Part shown: one piece after another, positions 54,216 through 64,000 of the stretch
Layout of the letters: the number at the start of each line of letters is the position of its first letter
Position numbering within the stretch: position 1 is the first letter of the stretch
Source: Tuctoria greenei
Taxonomy: Eukaryota; Streptophyta; Magnoliopsida; Poales; Poaceae
NCBI GenBank assembly: GCA_036927565.1
Contig: JAYESD010000001.1
Coordinates: 141,535,415 to 141,599,414 of the forward strand
Reading direction: 5' to 3'
DNA: 64,000 nucleotides
Notes under the pieces: generated by a model
What the model was told of the DNA's origin: nothing
Seen by the model: only the letters and a program-made list of their open reading frames with translations
Database searches by the model: none
Made by a program: the position numbers and the translations under genes

Positions 54216-56044
54216 TGTGAGACCTATGTGTGTTGAATACATTGGCTTTGACAATAAAAGTTTTAAATGCTGCCATAATGTCTTTTTGGCAAGGTTCGAC
54301 TCTAGCTCCGAGCTTCTGCAAGGTCCGACAATAGGTCCGCTTTATTTGTCTAGGTCCGACATGTTTTTGGGTAGCTCCGGTGAGCTTTGTCTTTAGCTCT
54401 GGCATGTCTTTGATAGCTCCGACATGTCGTTGATAGCTCTGGCATATCTTTGTTAAGCTCCGATATGTTCTGCTAGGTATGACTTATGTTGATTAGCTCC
54501 GACATGTTTTTATAGCTCCGCCTTTTGGGATGACTAGTTCCGACTAGTTTTGGTTAGCTCCGGCGCTAGCTCCGACTACCTTTGGTAAGCTCTGGCGCTA
54601 GGTTGTACTAGCTTTGGTAAGCTCCGGCTCAAGCTCCAGTTAACTTTGGCAAGGTTCGGAGCTTCATCGTAATGTTCCAAATTTTCATGTGAAATATTTC
54701 GAACTTGCTTTACACTTATGGAAAGATTGCTTAGTATTCTTTTACTAAGTTTTTGGTGCGTTTTGGTTGATATGGCTGATATCGTTTTGATATGCTTTGC
54801 AAAATGCTTATGTGAGGTGCTCACGTAAGGTGTTGTGTTCGAAACTGACTTGAGTCAAGTCGCGGACTTGGGCTCGTACAGATTGGTTGTTTGTTCATGT
54901 GCAGGTGTTGCTTGAGTTCAAGTCATGGCTGGTGACAGGATCCTTTGGACTAGTCTCGGGGAGAAGATGAGGTTCCAACAACAAAATTCATGAGGAATTG
55001 TGTTTAAGCGGGTCAGGAGGTCGCGCAGGATGACTGAATCAAGGGCAATGCATATGAAGGTTACTGGATGTCGAAGGAAGGTGTTTGCACGTATGCATGT
55101 GGTGCATGACGTGGTAACATGTTTCCGAAGATTTTTTATGGATGGGAAGATCTGGTTGGAAGGATCGGATCATATCGGTTGATGACTTTGGCTGCGGCGG
55201 AGTTAGTTATGGCTCGATATGGAAAGTATCGAGTTCGTTATGATAGGGTTTCGTGTGGGTCACGAATTTGAGTTGTTTTAGGAATATGGGATATGTTGCT
55301 AAGGTGTTTGGAAGTCTTAAGATTGCTTCTATCTGTGTATAGAAGAGTCCTAAGCAGTTATGGAAAGTTTCGATTCGTGATCGGAGTAGGATTAGAGTCC
55401 TAGTTGAGATTGGGTTGGCCTAACGGCTGGTTATATAAGCAAGGGAGGCCAAAGCTCGTGGTTCACGACTTTGGGGCTGTTCCTCTTTTGTTCTATTGAA
55501 TAAAATTCGTAGTTTGAAGGAACTTTTGTGCCTTGTTCATCCGACTTGTTCCAGACAAGTTTTACTCATCGAGTTTCTGAACAACACTACCTTTCGACAG
55601 TGGTTTTATCATAACTCGAGTTTTACGGATCCAATTGACTTGATTCTTTTAGGTTGTCTCCACAACTTGATTATCTATCATTTGTCAAAATTTCACAGTC
55701 ATTGTATTTGTGGTTTCTGATCTACACGAGTTTCTTTGCAGCGTTTCAGAACTGTTTTTCTCGGGTAGGACAGATTGACCTTTGTTTGATCTTTTGATCA
55801 TAACTTGAGTTTCCCTTGACGGATTTAAGTGATTCTTTTTGTGCTTTCTTCATGACTTGATTCTCTCTGATATACATCACTTTTGTCACGGTGAAACACG
55901 TTTAGATTAGTTTCACACACGATTTCTCTAACAGATCATTTTTCTACCGAAGGGGTTGGGATTTAATTATTTCCGCTGCGTAAGATTTTTAAATCTACCA
56001 TTCACCCCCCTCTGGTGGCTTTTCACGTGCTATTCGATCCTAAA
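54216..56044 (+). repeat. Copia4 5' LTR (1829 bp)
   Basis: It starts TGTGAGACCTATG, the reverse complement of the Copia3 LTR type, and ends GATCCTAAA where CA would be expected (C to A change). The TATA box is at 55432-55438 and an AATAAA signal at 55499-55504. It has two units of a 32-bp repeat (54564-54627), against four in the 3' LTR. Confidence 0.9.
55432..55438 (+). promoter_or_regulatory. Copia4 5' LTR TATA box
   Basis: TATATAA, followed 60 bp later by AATAAA. The same pair occurs in the 3' LTR (TATA at 63807-63813) and in both Copia3 LTRs. Confidence 0.6.
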
Positions 56045-56046
56045 AT

Positions 56047-56064
56047 TGGTATCAGAGCCACGGT
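56047..56064 (+). other. Copia4 primer binding site (tRNA-Met)
   Basis: TGGTATCAGAGCCACGGT, two bases after the LTR, identical to Copia3. Confidence 0.9.
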
Positions 56065-56103
56065 GCTCAAATCTTTGTGATTTACACGTGTTTTGACTAA
56101 TCA

Positions 56104-58408
56104 TCATGGAGAAATACTCCACCAAACCTTGTGTGTTTAGTGGTATTGATTTTTAGGTTTGGAAGAAACGCATGGAAGCTTTTATCCAGGCGCAAGGCTT
56201 CACAATATGGGAAAAGGTATACAAACCTTATGAAGTACCACCAAATGATCAAGTTTCGGCTACGAACATGCGGGACGTCGACAACAACAACAAGGCTCGC
56301 AACTTGATCATACGGGGACTCACTCAAAGCGACTTTGACCGTGTCGCGCACCTCCGATCAGCATATGATGTTTGGAGAGCTCTCTGTGATTATCATGAAG
56401 GCTCCAACACAATCAGGGAGGTGAAACAAGATATGTTCAAAAAGGAATATATGTGTTTCGAGATGCAACCCGGTGAGTCTATCAATGACCTCTTTGCTCG
56501 CTTCAATAAAATTCTCAGCAACTTACGTAGTGTCAATGTTAACTTTTCTGATGCTGAGAATTCTAGGCAACTTCTTAGTGCATTAGACATGTCAATTTGG
56601 GAGATGAAAGTAACATCTATTCATGAATCAACTATCACGAGTTATCTTACATTAGATGTGATTTATTCTAAACAAAAAACTAATGAAATTGACATCTTAT
56701 CACGTAAGAACCCAAATAAGTCTATTGCATTTGTCTCACAACGTGATATGCCTAGCTCCGGCCAATCATCATCTTGCAATACTCTTGCTTTGTTGTCCTC
56801 GCTAACCCTAGAGCAGATCGAGGAATTTCCAGAAGAGGAGTTAGCACTCATCTCTACTAGATTCTCAAAAGCATTGCAAAATGTGAGAACTAGAAGGAGA
56901 GGAAGCTCCGGACCTCAACGCTGTTTTGAATGTGGCAAGACAGGACACTTTCATATAGAATGCCCTAACATTCAGGTCCCACTACCCGTGAAGAAAAACA
57001 GAACAAGGTCAAGACCACCTCTGGAAATCACAACAAGAAAAAGAAGGGTACCATAGGACGCAAGATGATTAACAGCTTCATCACCGCACTTCAAGAACTT
57101 AGTTCAAGTGATGTAGACTTTGAAAGTGATGAAGATGATGACGATCTGACCAACTTATGCTTCATGGCGGGCAAAACAAGATCAAGATCAAGTCAGGAGG
57201 GTGCAGAACACAACAGTGACGACGATGATGTATGTTCTACCTGCAATGAAATGTGTGATGCTATTTCTCGTGCAACTATTATTGTCAAGAAAAAGGACAA
57301 AAAGCTTAGGCATAATGCTGCTAAAATTGAATCACTAGAGTCTGAAATTAACCATTTAAAAACTTTGATTTCTAGTGATGATGCATGTCCCTCATGTGAC
57401 TTAATCTATGAACAATTGTCCACATTAAGAAGTGCACATTCCCTACTCTAGATAGACTTGAACTTGAAATTGAAAAGAACAAAAAGCTTGCTACACTTGA
57501 CATTGGAAACTTAAAAGATGCTTCTTGTTCTACAATTGATTTGCATTGTTCTAGTTGTGATGATCTTGAAAAGAAACTAAAAGATGCTATGAATGAAATT
57601 TCAATAGTGAATAATGTTTTACGTTCTCATGAAGCTAAATATTGTTTAAATTGCAAATTAAAAGGAAAAACTTCATGTGAAAATTTCCTTGATCTATCCA
57701 ATAAACTTGATAACATGCATAGGACATTAGATCGGTTTTGTAATGGGAATATGAACCTAAACTTGCTGCTGAATTCTTCCAAGTCTTGCAATGATAAAAC
57801 TGGTTTAGTTTTTGATTCTCATGCTCATGCTAAGGCACATCCACCTAAAATTGTAAAGTCATTAGGAAGTGGTTTGATTCAAACAGTTCCTAAACAAAAA
57901 GAAGTGGTTTTCAAATCTGCAGGAGTGTTGTCTCATTCAGTTTCAAATAAAAATATTGCTTGCTCATCTTGACATGAACACAAAGTTAAATTTCATTGTA
58001 CCTACTGTGTTAGAGATGGTCATGTCATAGATTTTTGTTATAGACTAGCTAAACAACAGAAAAGGGAAAGAATGATTGCTAAATCTCATAACTTTCATGC
58101 AAAATTTGCTGCACATATTAAACCGAATGCCAGGAACATGCAACCTGCTGTTATGAGTCAAAAACACTCAAAGTTTACCTCCGGATCTTCTTTTTTGCCT
58201 CCGGAGCTACTGATTTTTGTGCTACACAAGTAACACCTTATAGGTCAGTAGTTAAGAGTAAAAAACCTCAAACTTTGACTCATAAACCTGCTGTTTTATC
58301 TTAGATTTCACGTGTTTTTCCTGCTGGTCGTCGTGTGACTCGGTACTGGATTCCTAAATGCCTTTTGACTAACCCCAGTATTGAGTCATCGCGTATTGTG
58401 CTCCTATG
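56104..58408 (+). pseudogene. gag: Copia4 gag (broken)
   Basis: The same protein as Copia3 gag. The ATG at 56104 is followed by TAG at 56152 (Gln in Copia3) and a two-base insertion near 56160. The UBN2-like region and first zinc knuckle (CFECGKTGHFHIEC, about 56929-56970) are readable. Frameshifts follow near 56970-57060, 57450 and 57975. The second knuckle is altered (CTYCVRDGH), so a Gly is lost within it. The coiled-coil and Lys-rich parts are still visible. Confidence 0.88.
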
Positions 58409-58411
58409 TAG
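58409..58411 (+). other. UAG at gag/pol boundary, Copia4
   Basis: It is followed by GTT and lies 13 codons before the protease Asp (58448-58450), as in Copia3 and the tandem copies. Confidence 0.65.
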
Positions 58412-61400
58412 GTTACACGTTTGAGGAAGGAGAACATTTGGATTGTGGATTCAGGTTGCTCATGCCACATGACCAGTAACAAAGATTGGTTCTCCTCCCT
58501 CTCTTTTGTGTCACGTGTAGAGTATGTTACTTTTGCCGAAAATTCTTCAACTCCTATAATTGCTAAGTGTTCGGTTAGAGTACATGATCACTACACTTTG
58601 AAGGATGTGGCACTTGTCAAAAAATTCAAATATAACTTGCTTTCTGTTTCACAATTGCTAGATGAAAATCTTGAAATTATTTTCAATAAAAACTGCTGCA
58701 AAGTTGTAGGTTCAAATAGTGAGCTTATTTTTAACATGTCTCGGTTTGGAAGAGTTTTTAAAGCTGATTTTGATATGTCTTCCTCTAAGCATAGGTGTCT
58801 AGTTGCTAATGATTTAAAGGACTTATATTTTTGGCATTATAGACTTGGTCACGTAGGCTTTGATCACCTAACACGTGTTAGTGCTCTTGATCGCATATGT
58901 GGGCTGCCTAAGCTTAAAGGGGGCAAAGAAATTGTGTGCTCTTCTTGTAGACATGCTAAGATGGTTGCAGGTTCACATACTCCTCTCACAATGATCATGG
59001 CAACTGAACCGGGTCAACTTTTGCACCTTGACACCGTAGGACCTTCATGTGTTCAATCCTTCGAAGGTAAATGGTATGTTCTTGTTATTGTTGATGATTA
59101 TTCTAGATACTCTTGGGTTTACTTTATGGCGTCTAAGAATGAAGTTTTTGGTCACTTTAGAACTTTATTTCTTAGATTATCAATTCATCACCCAGGATCT
59201 TTAAAAGCAATTAGAAGTGTTAACGGAACTAAATTTAAAAATCAATCTTTTGATCACTTTTGTGCTGAAAATGGAATAGATCATCAATTTTCTTCACCAT
59301 ATGTACCTCAACAAAATGGTGTTGTAGAAAGAAAAATAGAACCTTAGTTGAGATGGCTAGGACTATGCTTGATGAATATCAAACTCCTAGGAATTTTGGG
59401 CTGATGCGATTGCAACCGCTTGTTATGTCTCAAATTGTGTTTTCTTGCACGCTAAGCTAGGTAAAACACCATATGAGCTCCGATTTGGACATAGGCCTAG
59501 TGTTACGCTCTTTCGGGTCTTTGGTTGTAAATGCTTTGTTAAGAAACATGGTAATCTTGATAAATTTGAATCTAGATCCATTGATGGCATGTTTCTTGGT
59601 TATCCATCTCATACTAGAGGCTACCATGTGCTTTTACTTGACACTAACAAAATTATGGAGACTTGTGAAGTGTTTTTTTGATGAATCTAGCTCAGGTACT
59701 AGCTCAAACTTTGCAGTTCCAGATCCATATCCGAAGGGGGAGAGCATTTTCATTGAAAATGAGGAACAGGTGGATCTACTGCCCGAAAATTCAGCAGCTA
59801 ATCACATTGTTCGAGCTCCTGATTTTGTTTCACAGCCAGCACTGACGACCACCATTGCTGGTCCAGATCCTCCTCAAGTCACGAGCTCATCGATTTGTGA
59901 TGAACATGAAGAAGAAGAAGTTTGTGAAGTGTCCACTCCCCTCCGGGTTCTCAAAATTTATCCTCCACAACAGATTATTGGAAGCTTGCACGAACGAGTT
60001 ACACGGTCCAGGTTTTGCGATCCAAATTCTCATGCTCATTCTGCTTTTGTTGCTTCTTTTGAACCCAAAGATATATCACACACACTCACTAATGAATCTT
60101 GGATTATTGCCATGCAAGAAGAGTTAGAAAATTTTGAAAGAAATAATGTTTGGAAACTTGTACCTCCTCCTCAAGGTCACACTTTCATTGGAACTAAATG
60201 GGTGTTTAAAAATAAACAAAGTGAGGATGGGGTTGTGGTTAGGAATAATGCTAGGTTGGTTGCTCAAGGTTTCACTCAAGTTGAAGGTCTAGATTTTGAT
60301 GAAACTTTTGCTCCTGTTGCTGGATTAGAAGCCATAAGAATTTTGTTAGCTTTTGCTGCATCTAAAGGTTTTAAGCTATATCAAATGGATGTTAAAAGTA
60401 CTTTTCTTAATGTCTACATAGATGAGGAGTTTTATGTAAAACAACCACCAGGTTTTGAAAATTCAGATTTTCCTAATCATGTTTATAAACTGTCCAAAGT
60501 CTTGTACGGTCTCAAAAAAGCCCCTAGAGCATGGTATGATAGGTTAAAAACATTCTTACTTGAAAAGGGGTTTACCATGGGCAGGGTTCATAAAACTCTT
60601 TTTGTGCCTAAGCATAGCAATGACTCATTATTCGTTCAAGTGTATGTGGATGATATTATCTTTGGTTGTGCTTCTCATGATCTTGTGTCCAAGTTTTCAG
60701 CTATGATGAGTTCAGAATTTGAGATGAGTATGATGGGAGAACTCACGTACTTTTTGGGGCTTCAAATCAAGCAAACCAAGCATGGTACCTTTGTACATCA
60801 AACGAAGTATACAAAAGACCTCCTAAGGTGCTTCAACATGGACAAAAGCAAGCCTCTTCGGACACCAATGGAAACAGCAACAACACTTGAACTTGATGAA
60901 GATGGTGAACCCATGGATCAAAAAGAATATAGAAGCATGATCGGATCACTTATGTACCTCACAGCATCAAGACCAGACATACAATTCAGCGTATGTCTTT
61001 GTGCATGGTTTCAAGCGTCCCCACGTGCTTCACATCGTCAAGCCGTCAAAAGGATTCTCAGGTACTTACATGGAACTCGAGAATTTGGCATTTTTCTTCC
61101 TTCCTCAACCGTTACTTTGAAAGCTTTTTCCAATGCTGATTTTGGGGGTTGTAGGATTGATAGGAAAAGTACTTCGGGTGCTTGTCATTTTCTTGGTAAT
61201 TCACTTGTTGCTTGGTCCTCTAAAAAACAAAGTTCAGTTGCACAATCCACCACCGAATCTAAATATGTAGCTGCTGCTAGCGCTTGTTCACAAATTCTTT
61301 GGATTGTTCAAACACTTAAGGACTATGGGGTTGATCTAGATAGTGTTCCACTGTTTTGTGATAACACTAGTGCTATTTGCATTGCTAAAAACCTTGTGCA

Positions 61401-61563
61401 ACATTCTAGAACTAAGCACACTGACATTAGGTATCACTTTCTCTATGATAATGTTGAAAAGGGAAACATTGTGCTTCACCATGTAGATACCGAACAACAA
61501 TTGGCTGACATTTTTACAAAACCTTTGGATTTCACTCGTTTTTGTTACATTATAGTGAAATAG
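58412..61563 (+). pseudogene. pol: Copia4 pol (broken)
   Basis: The protease DSGC, the integrase zinc region (HYRLGHVG, CSSCRHAK) and the first half of the integrase core are open from 58421 to 59347. Deletions near 59336 and 59393 and an extra T in a T-run near 59680 shift frame. RT and RNase H are open in one frame from about 59689 to 61563 (QMDVKSTFLN, YVDD near 60644, STTESKYVAA, CDNTSAICIAK). The integrase second motif reads RSVNGTKF, losing the catalytic Asp. Copia3 keeps all of these residues. Confidence 0.9.
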
Positions 61564-62527
61564 GGGTTATGCATCCTCATGGCTTAAATTGAGGCGGAGT
61601 TTTCAAACTTGAGAAGTCTATGTGTGAATCTGAAATTAAAATAATATGAGCATAGTATTTCATACATATATGACTTTGTGATTCCTTTTACATACTAAAA
61701 GTTCTTACTACATTACTCGTGTTATACATTTTGTAGTTTTTGCCATGTCTAGTAATTGGAATAATTACTTACACTAAATCTGGTCATGGTTGAACTTTCT
61801 TGCTGTTTTGAACTTGTTGCATGCTCACAAGTGCTTTTAATCATAAGGAATTAATCAAGCAATCAACTCATATGTTGAGTTTTTGTGAACAAATATAAGT
61901 TGAGAAAAGATCAAGAGAATATGCATGCATGGCACTTCTTCTTTTGAGATGGCTTATCATTGCACTTAGATATGAACTTGGAAGAAGTTGTGTATGACTA
62001 AAACCATGTCCTTAAGCTTCTGATTGTCAAATGACATAGGCTTGGCTTGGTTGGTTAGAATAAGGCAGATGCGCATATAATCTCTTGCAAATATAATATG
62101 ATCTAAATTTGTGTCTTGAAAAATAATAAAATGCAGCAACAAGTGTCATGCTTTCAGGTTTTGAAATAGTTAAGTTTGTGAGATCATGACTTGTTAAATT
62201 GAAAACTACATTTGATCTCTAGCGTGGCTTACACTACTTTATGTATCTCATTGTTGTGATAGTGTAAGTTACTTGATAGTATGACTTGGATGAGCTTTGT
62301 TTTATATGTATATGTTATAATATGCTCATAACAATTAAAATTTCTCTTTTGAACCTTGCTGAATACATTGTCAAAGGGGGAGAGATAATATGGAGAAATA
62401 TGTATAGGTGGAGAAATTTATTTCTATCTCATTTGATTTTCAAAAAGGGGGAAAATTGTTCTCAAAAATTTTCATGCCAATGTTTGGATTTAAATGGTGT
62501 TGCCAATGCATCCATCAAGGGGGATAT
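61564..62527 (+). other. Copia4 3' non-coding region with polypurine tracts
   Basis: AT-rich with no gene. Purine tracts lie at 62373-62384, 62441-62455 and, next to the LTR, at 62515-62525. This mirrors Copia3 34196-35198. Confidence 0.75.
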
Positions 62528-64000
62528 TGTGAGACCTATATGTGCCGAATACATTGGCTTTGACAATAAAAGTTTTGAATGCTGCCATAACGTCTTTTTA
62601 GCAAGGTCTGACTCTAGCTCCGAGCTTCTGCAAGGTCCAACAATAGGTCCGACTTTCTTTATCTAGGTCCGACATATTTTCGGGTAGCTCCGGTGAGCTT
62701 TGTCTTTAGCTCCAGCATGTCTTTGATAGCTCCGGCATGTCTTTGATAGCTCTGACATATCTTTGTTAAGCTCCGATATGTTTTGCTAGGTCCGACTTAT
62801 GTTGATTAGCTCCGACATGTTTTTCTAGCTCCGACTTTTGGGATGACTAGTTCCGACTAGTTTTGGTTAGCTCCAGCGCTAGGTCCGACTAGCTTTGGTA
62901 AGCTCCGGCGCTAGGTTGTACTAGCTTTGTTATGCTCCGGCGCTAGGTTGTACTAGCTTTGGTAAGCTTCGGTGCTAGGTTGTACTAGCTTTGGTAAGCT
63001 CCGGCTCAAGCTCCGGTTAACTTTGGCAAGGTTCGGAGCTTGATCGTAATGTTCCAAATTTTCATGTGAAATGTTTTGAACTTTCTTTACACTTATGGAA
63101 AGATTTCTTAGTATTCTTTTACTAAGTTTTTGGTGCATTTTGGTTGATATGGCTGATATCGTTTTGATATGCTTTGCAACATGCTTATGTGAGGTGCTCA
63201 CGTAAGGTGTTGTGTTCGGAACGTACTTGAGTCAAGTCGCGGACTTGGGCTCGTACGGATTGGTTGTTTGTTCATGTGCAAGTGTTGCTTGAGTTCAAGT
63301 CATGGCTGGTGACAGGATCCTTTTGACTAGTCTCAGGGAGGAGATGAGGTTCTAACAACCAAATTCAGGAGAAATTGTGGTAAAGTGGGTCAGGAGGTCG
63401 CGCAGGATGATTGAATCAAGGGCAGTGCATATGAAGGTTACTGGATGTCGAAGGAAGGTGTTTGCACGTATACATGCGGTGCATGACATGGAAACATGGT
63501 TCCGAAGATGGTTTATGGATGGGAAGATCTGGTTGGAAGGATCGGATCGTATCGGTTGATGACTTTGGCTGCGGCGGAGTCGGTTATGGCTCGGTATGGA
63601 AAGTATCGAGTTCGTTATGATAGGATTTCGTGTGGGTAACGAATTTGAGTTGTTTTAGGAATATGCGATATGTTCCTAAGTTGTTTGTAAGTCTTAAGAT
63701 TGCTTCTATCTGTGTATGGAAGAGTCCTAAGCAGTTATGGAAAGTTCCAATTCGTGATCGGAGTAGGATTAGAGTCCTAGTTGATTGGGTTGGCCTAACG
63801 GCTGGTTATATAAGAAGGGAGGCCAAAGCTCTTGGTGCATGACTTTGGGGCTGTTCCTCTTGTGTTCTATTGAATAAAATTCGTAGTTTGAAGGAACTTT
63901 TGTGCCTTGTTCATCCGACTTGTTCTAGACAAGTTTCACTCGTCGAGTTTCTGAACAGCACTACCTTTCGTTGGTGGTTTTATCATAACTCGAGTTTTAC
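62528..64000 (+). repeat. Copia4 3' LTR (truncated by window)
   Basis: It starts TGTGAGACCTATATG and matches the 5' LTR from 54216. About 0.4 kb should lie beyond the window. Confidence 0.9.
62877..63004 (+). repeat. 32-bp tandem repeat, four units
   Basis: Units of 32 bp (type CGCTAGGTTGTACTAGCTTT plus 12 bases) start at 62877, 62909, 62941 and 62973. The 5' LTR has two units at 54564-54627. Confidence 0.8.

Larger units (their letters stand above)
54216..64000 (+). mobile_element. Copia4, degraded relative of Copia3 (cut by window end)
   Basis: A plus-strand Ty1/copia element of the Copia3 family. It has a 5' LTR (54216-56044), primer site, gag, pol, purine-rich 3' region and a 3' LTR from 62528 that runs off the right edge. 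It carries many more nonsense codons and frameshifts than Copia3. The expected target duplication would be CTCCT (54211-54215), whose partner lies outside the window. Confidence 0.9.

Overview
The window looks like a repeat-rich stretch of a grass (Poaceae) nuclear genome. It is almost entirely nested LTR retrotransposons, and I found no convincing host gene, RNA gene or bacterial feature. The grass assignment is inference. It rests on Sirevirus-type Copia elements, Tat-lineage gypsy elements, initiator-tRNA-Met primer sites and GC-rich leaders beside AT-rich spacers.

Layout, oldest to youngest as read from the nesting. (1) 'Gypsy1', a Tat-like Ty3/gypsy element on the minus strand, occupies 1-1193 and 23937-25728 and runs off the left edge. 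(2) Inside its protease sits a composite of two Sirevirus-like Copia elements in tandem at 1194-23931. The order is LTR-internal-LTR-internal-LTR, bounded by one 5-bp target duplication (GCGTC). (3) Inside Gypsy1's gag begins 'E0', a plus-strand LTR element with an apparent 3.8-kb LTR (25729-29493), a primer site, a leader and the start of an unrecognised ORF. (4) That ORF is split by 'Gypsy2' (31375-54161, plus strand, TSD TGTAC), another Tat-like element with two RNase H regions and a long antisense ORF. (5) Gypsy2's gag is split by 'Copia3' (32365-42666, minus strand, TSD GAGTC), which is nearly intact. (6) 44 bp after Gypsy2, E0 is hit again by 'Copia4' (54216 to beyond 64000, plus strand), a degraded relative of Copia3.

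The Copia elements encode gag (UBN2-like region and two zinc knuckles), protease, integrase, reverse transcriptase and RNase H. The tandem pair also carries an env-like ORF between pol and the 3' LTR. Apart from Copia3, every element has several nonsense codons or frameshifts. Copia3's only obvious lesion, besides a gag/pol UAG shared with Copia4, is one TAA in pol.

The observations I rate highest are these. A UAG codon lies exactly 13 codons before the protease catalytic Asp in all four Copia copies, which belong to two families. An array of 17-bp dyads plus a TATA box in the LTR U3 is echoed by a second dyad array plus a TATA-like box just before the env-like ORF. The middle LTR of the tandem is the odd one out. 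Gypsy2 carries an antisense coding region with a splice-like AT-rich gap. All divergence statements are hand readings, not alignments.
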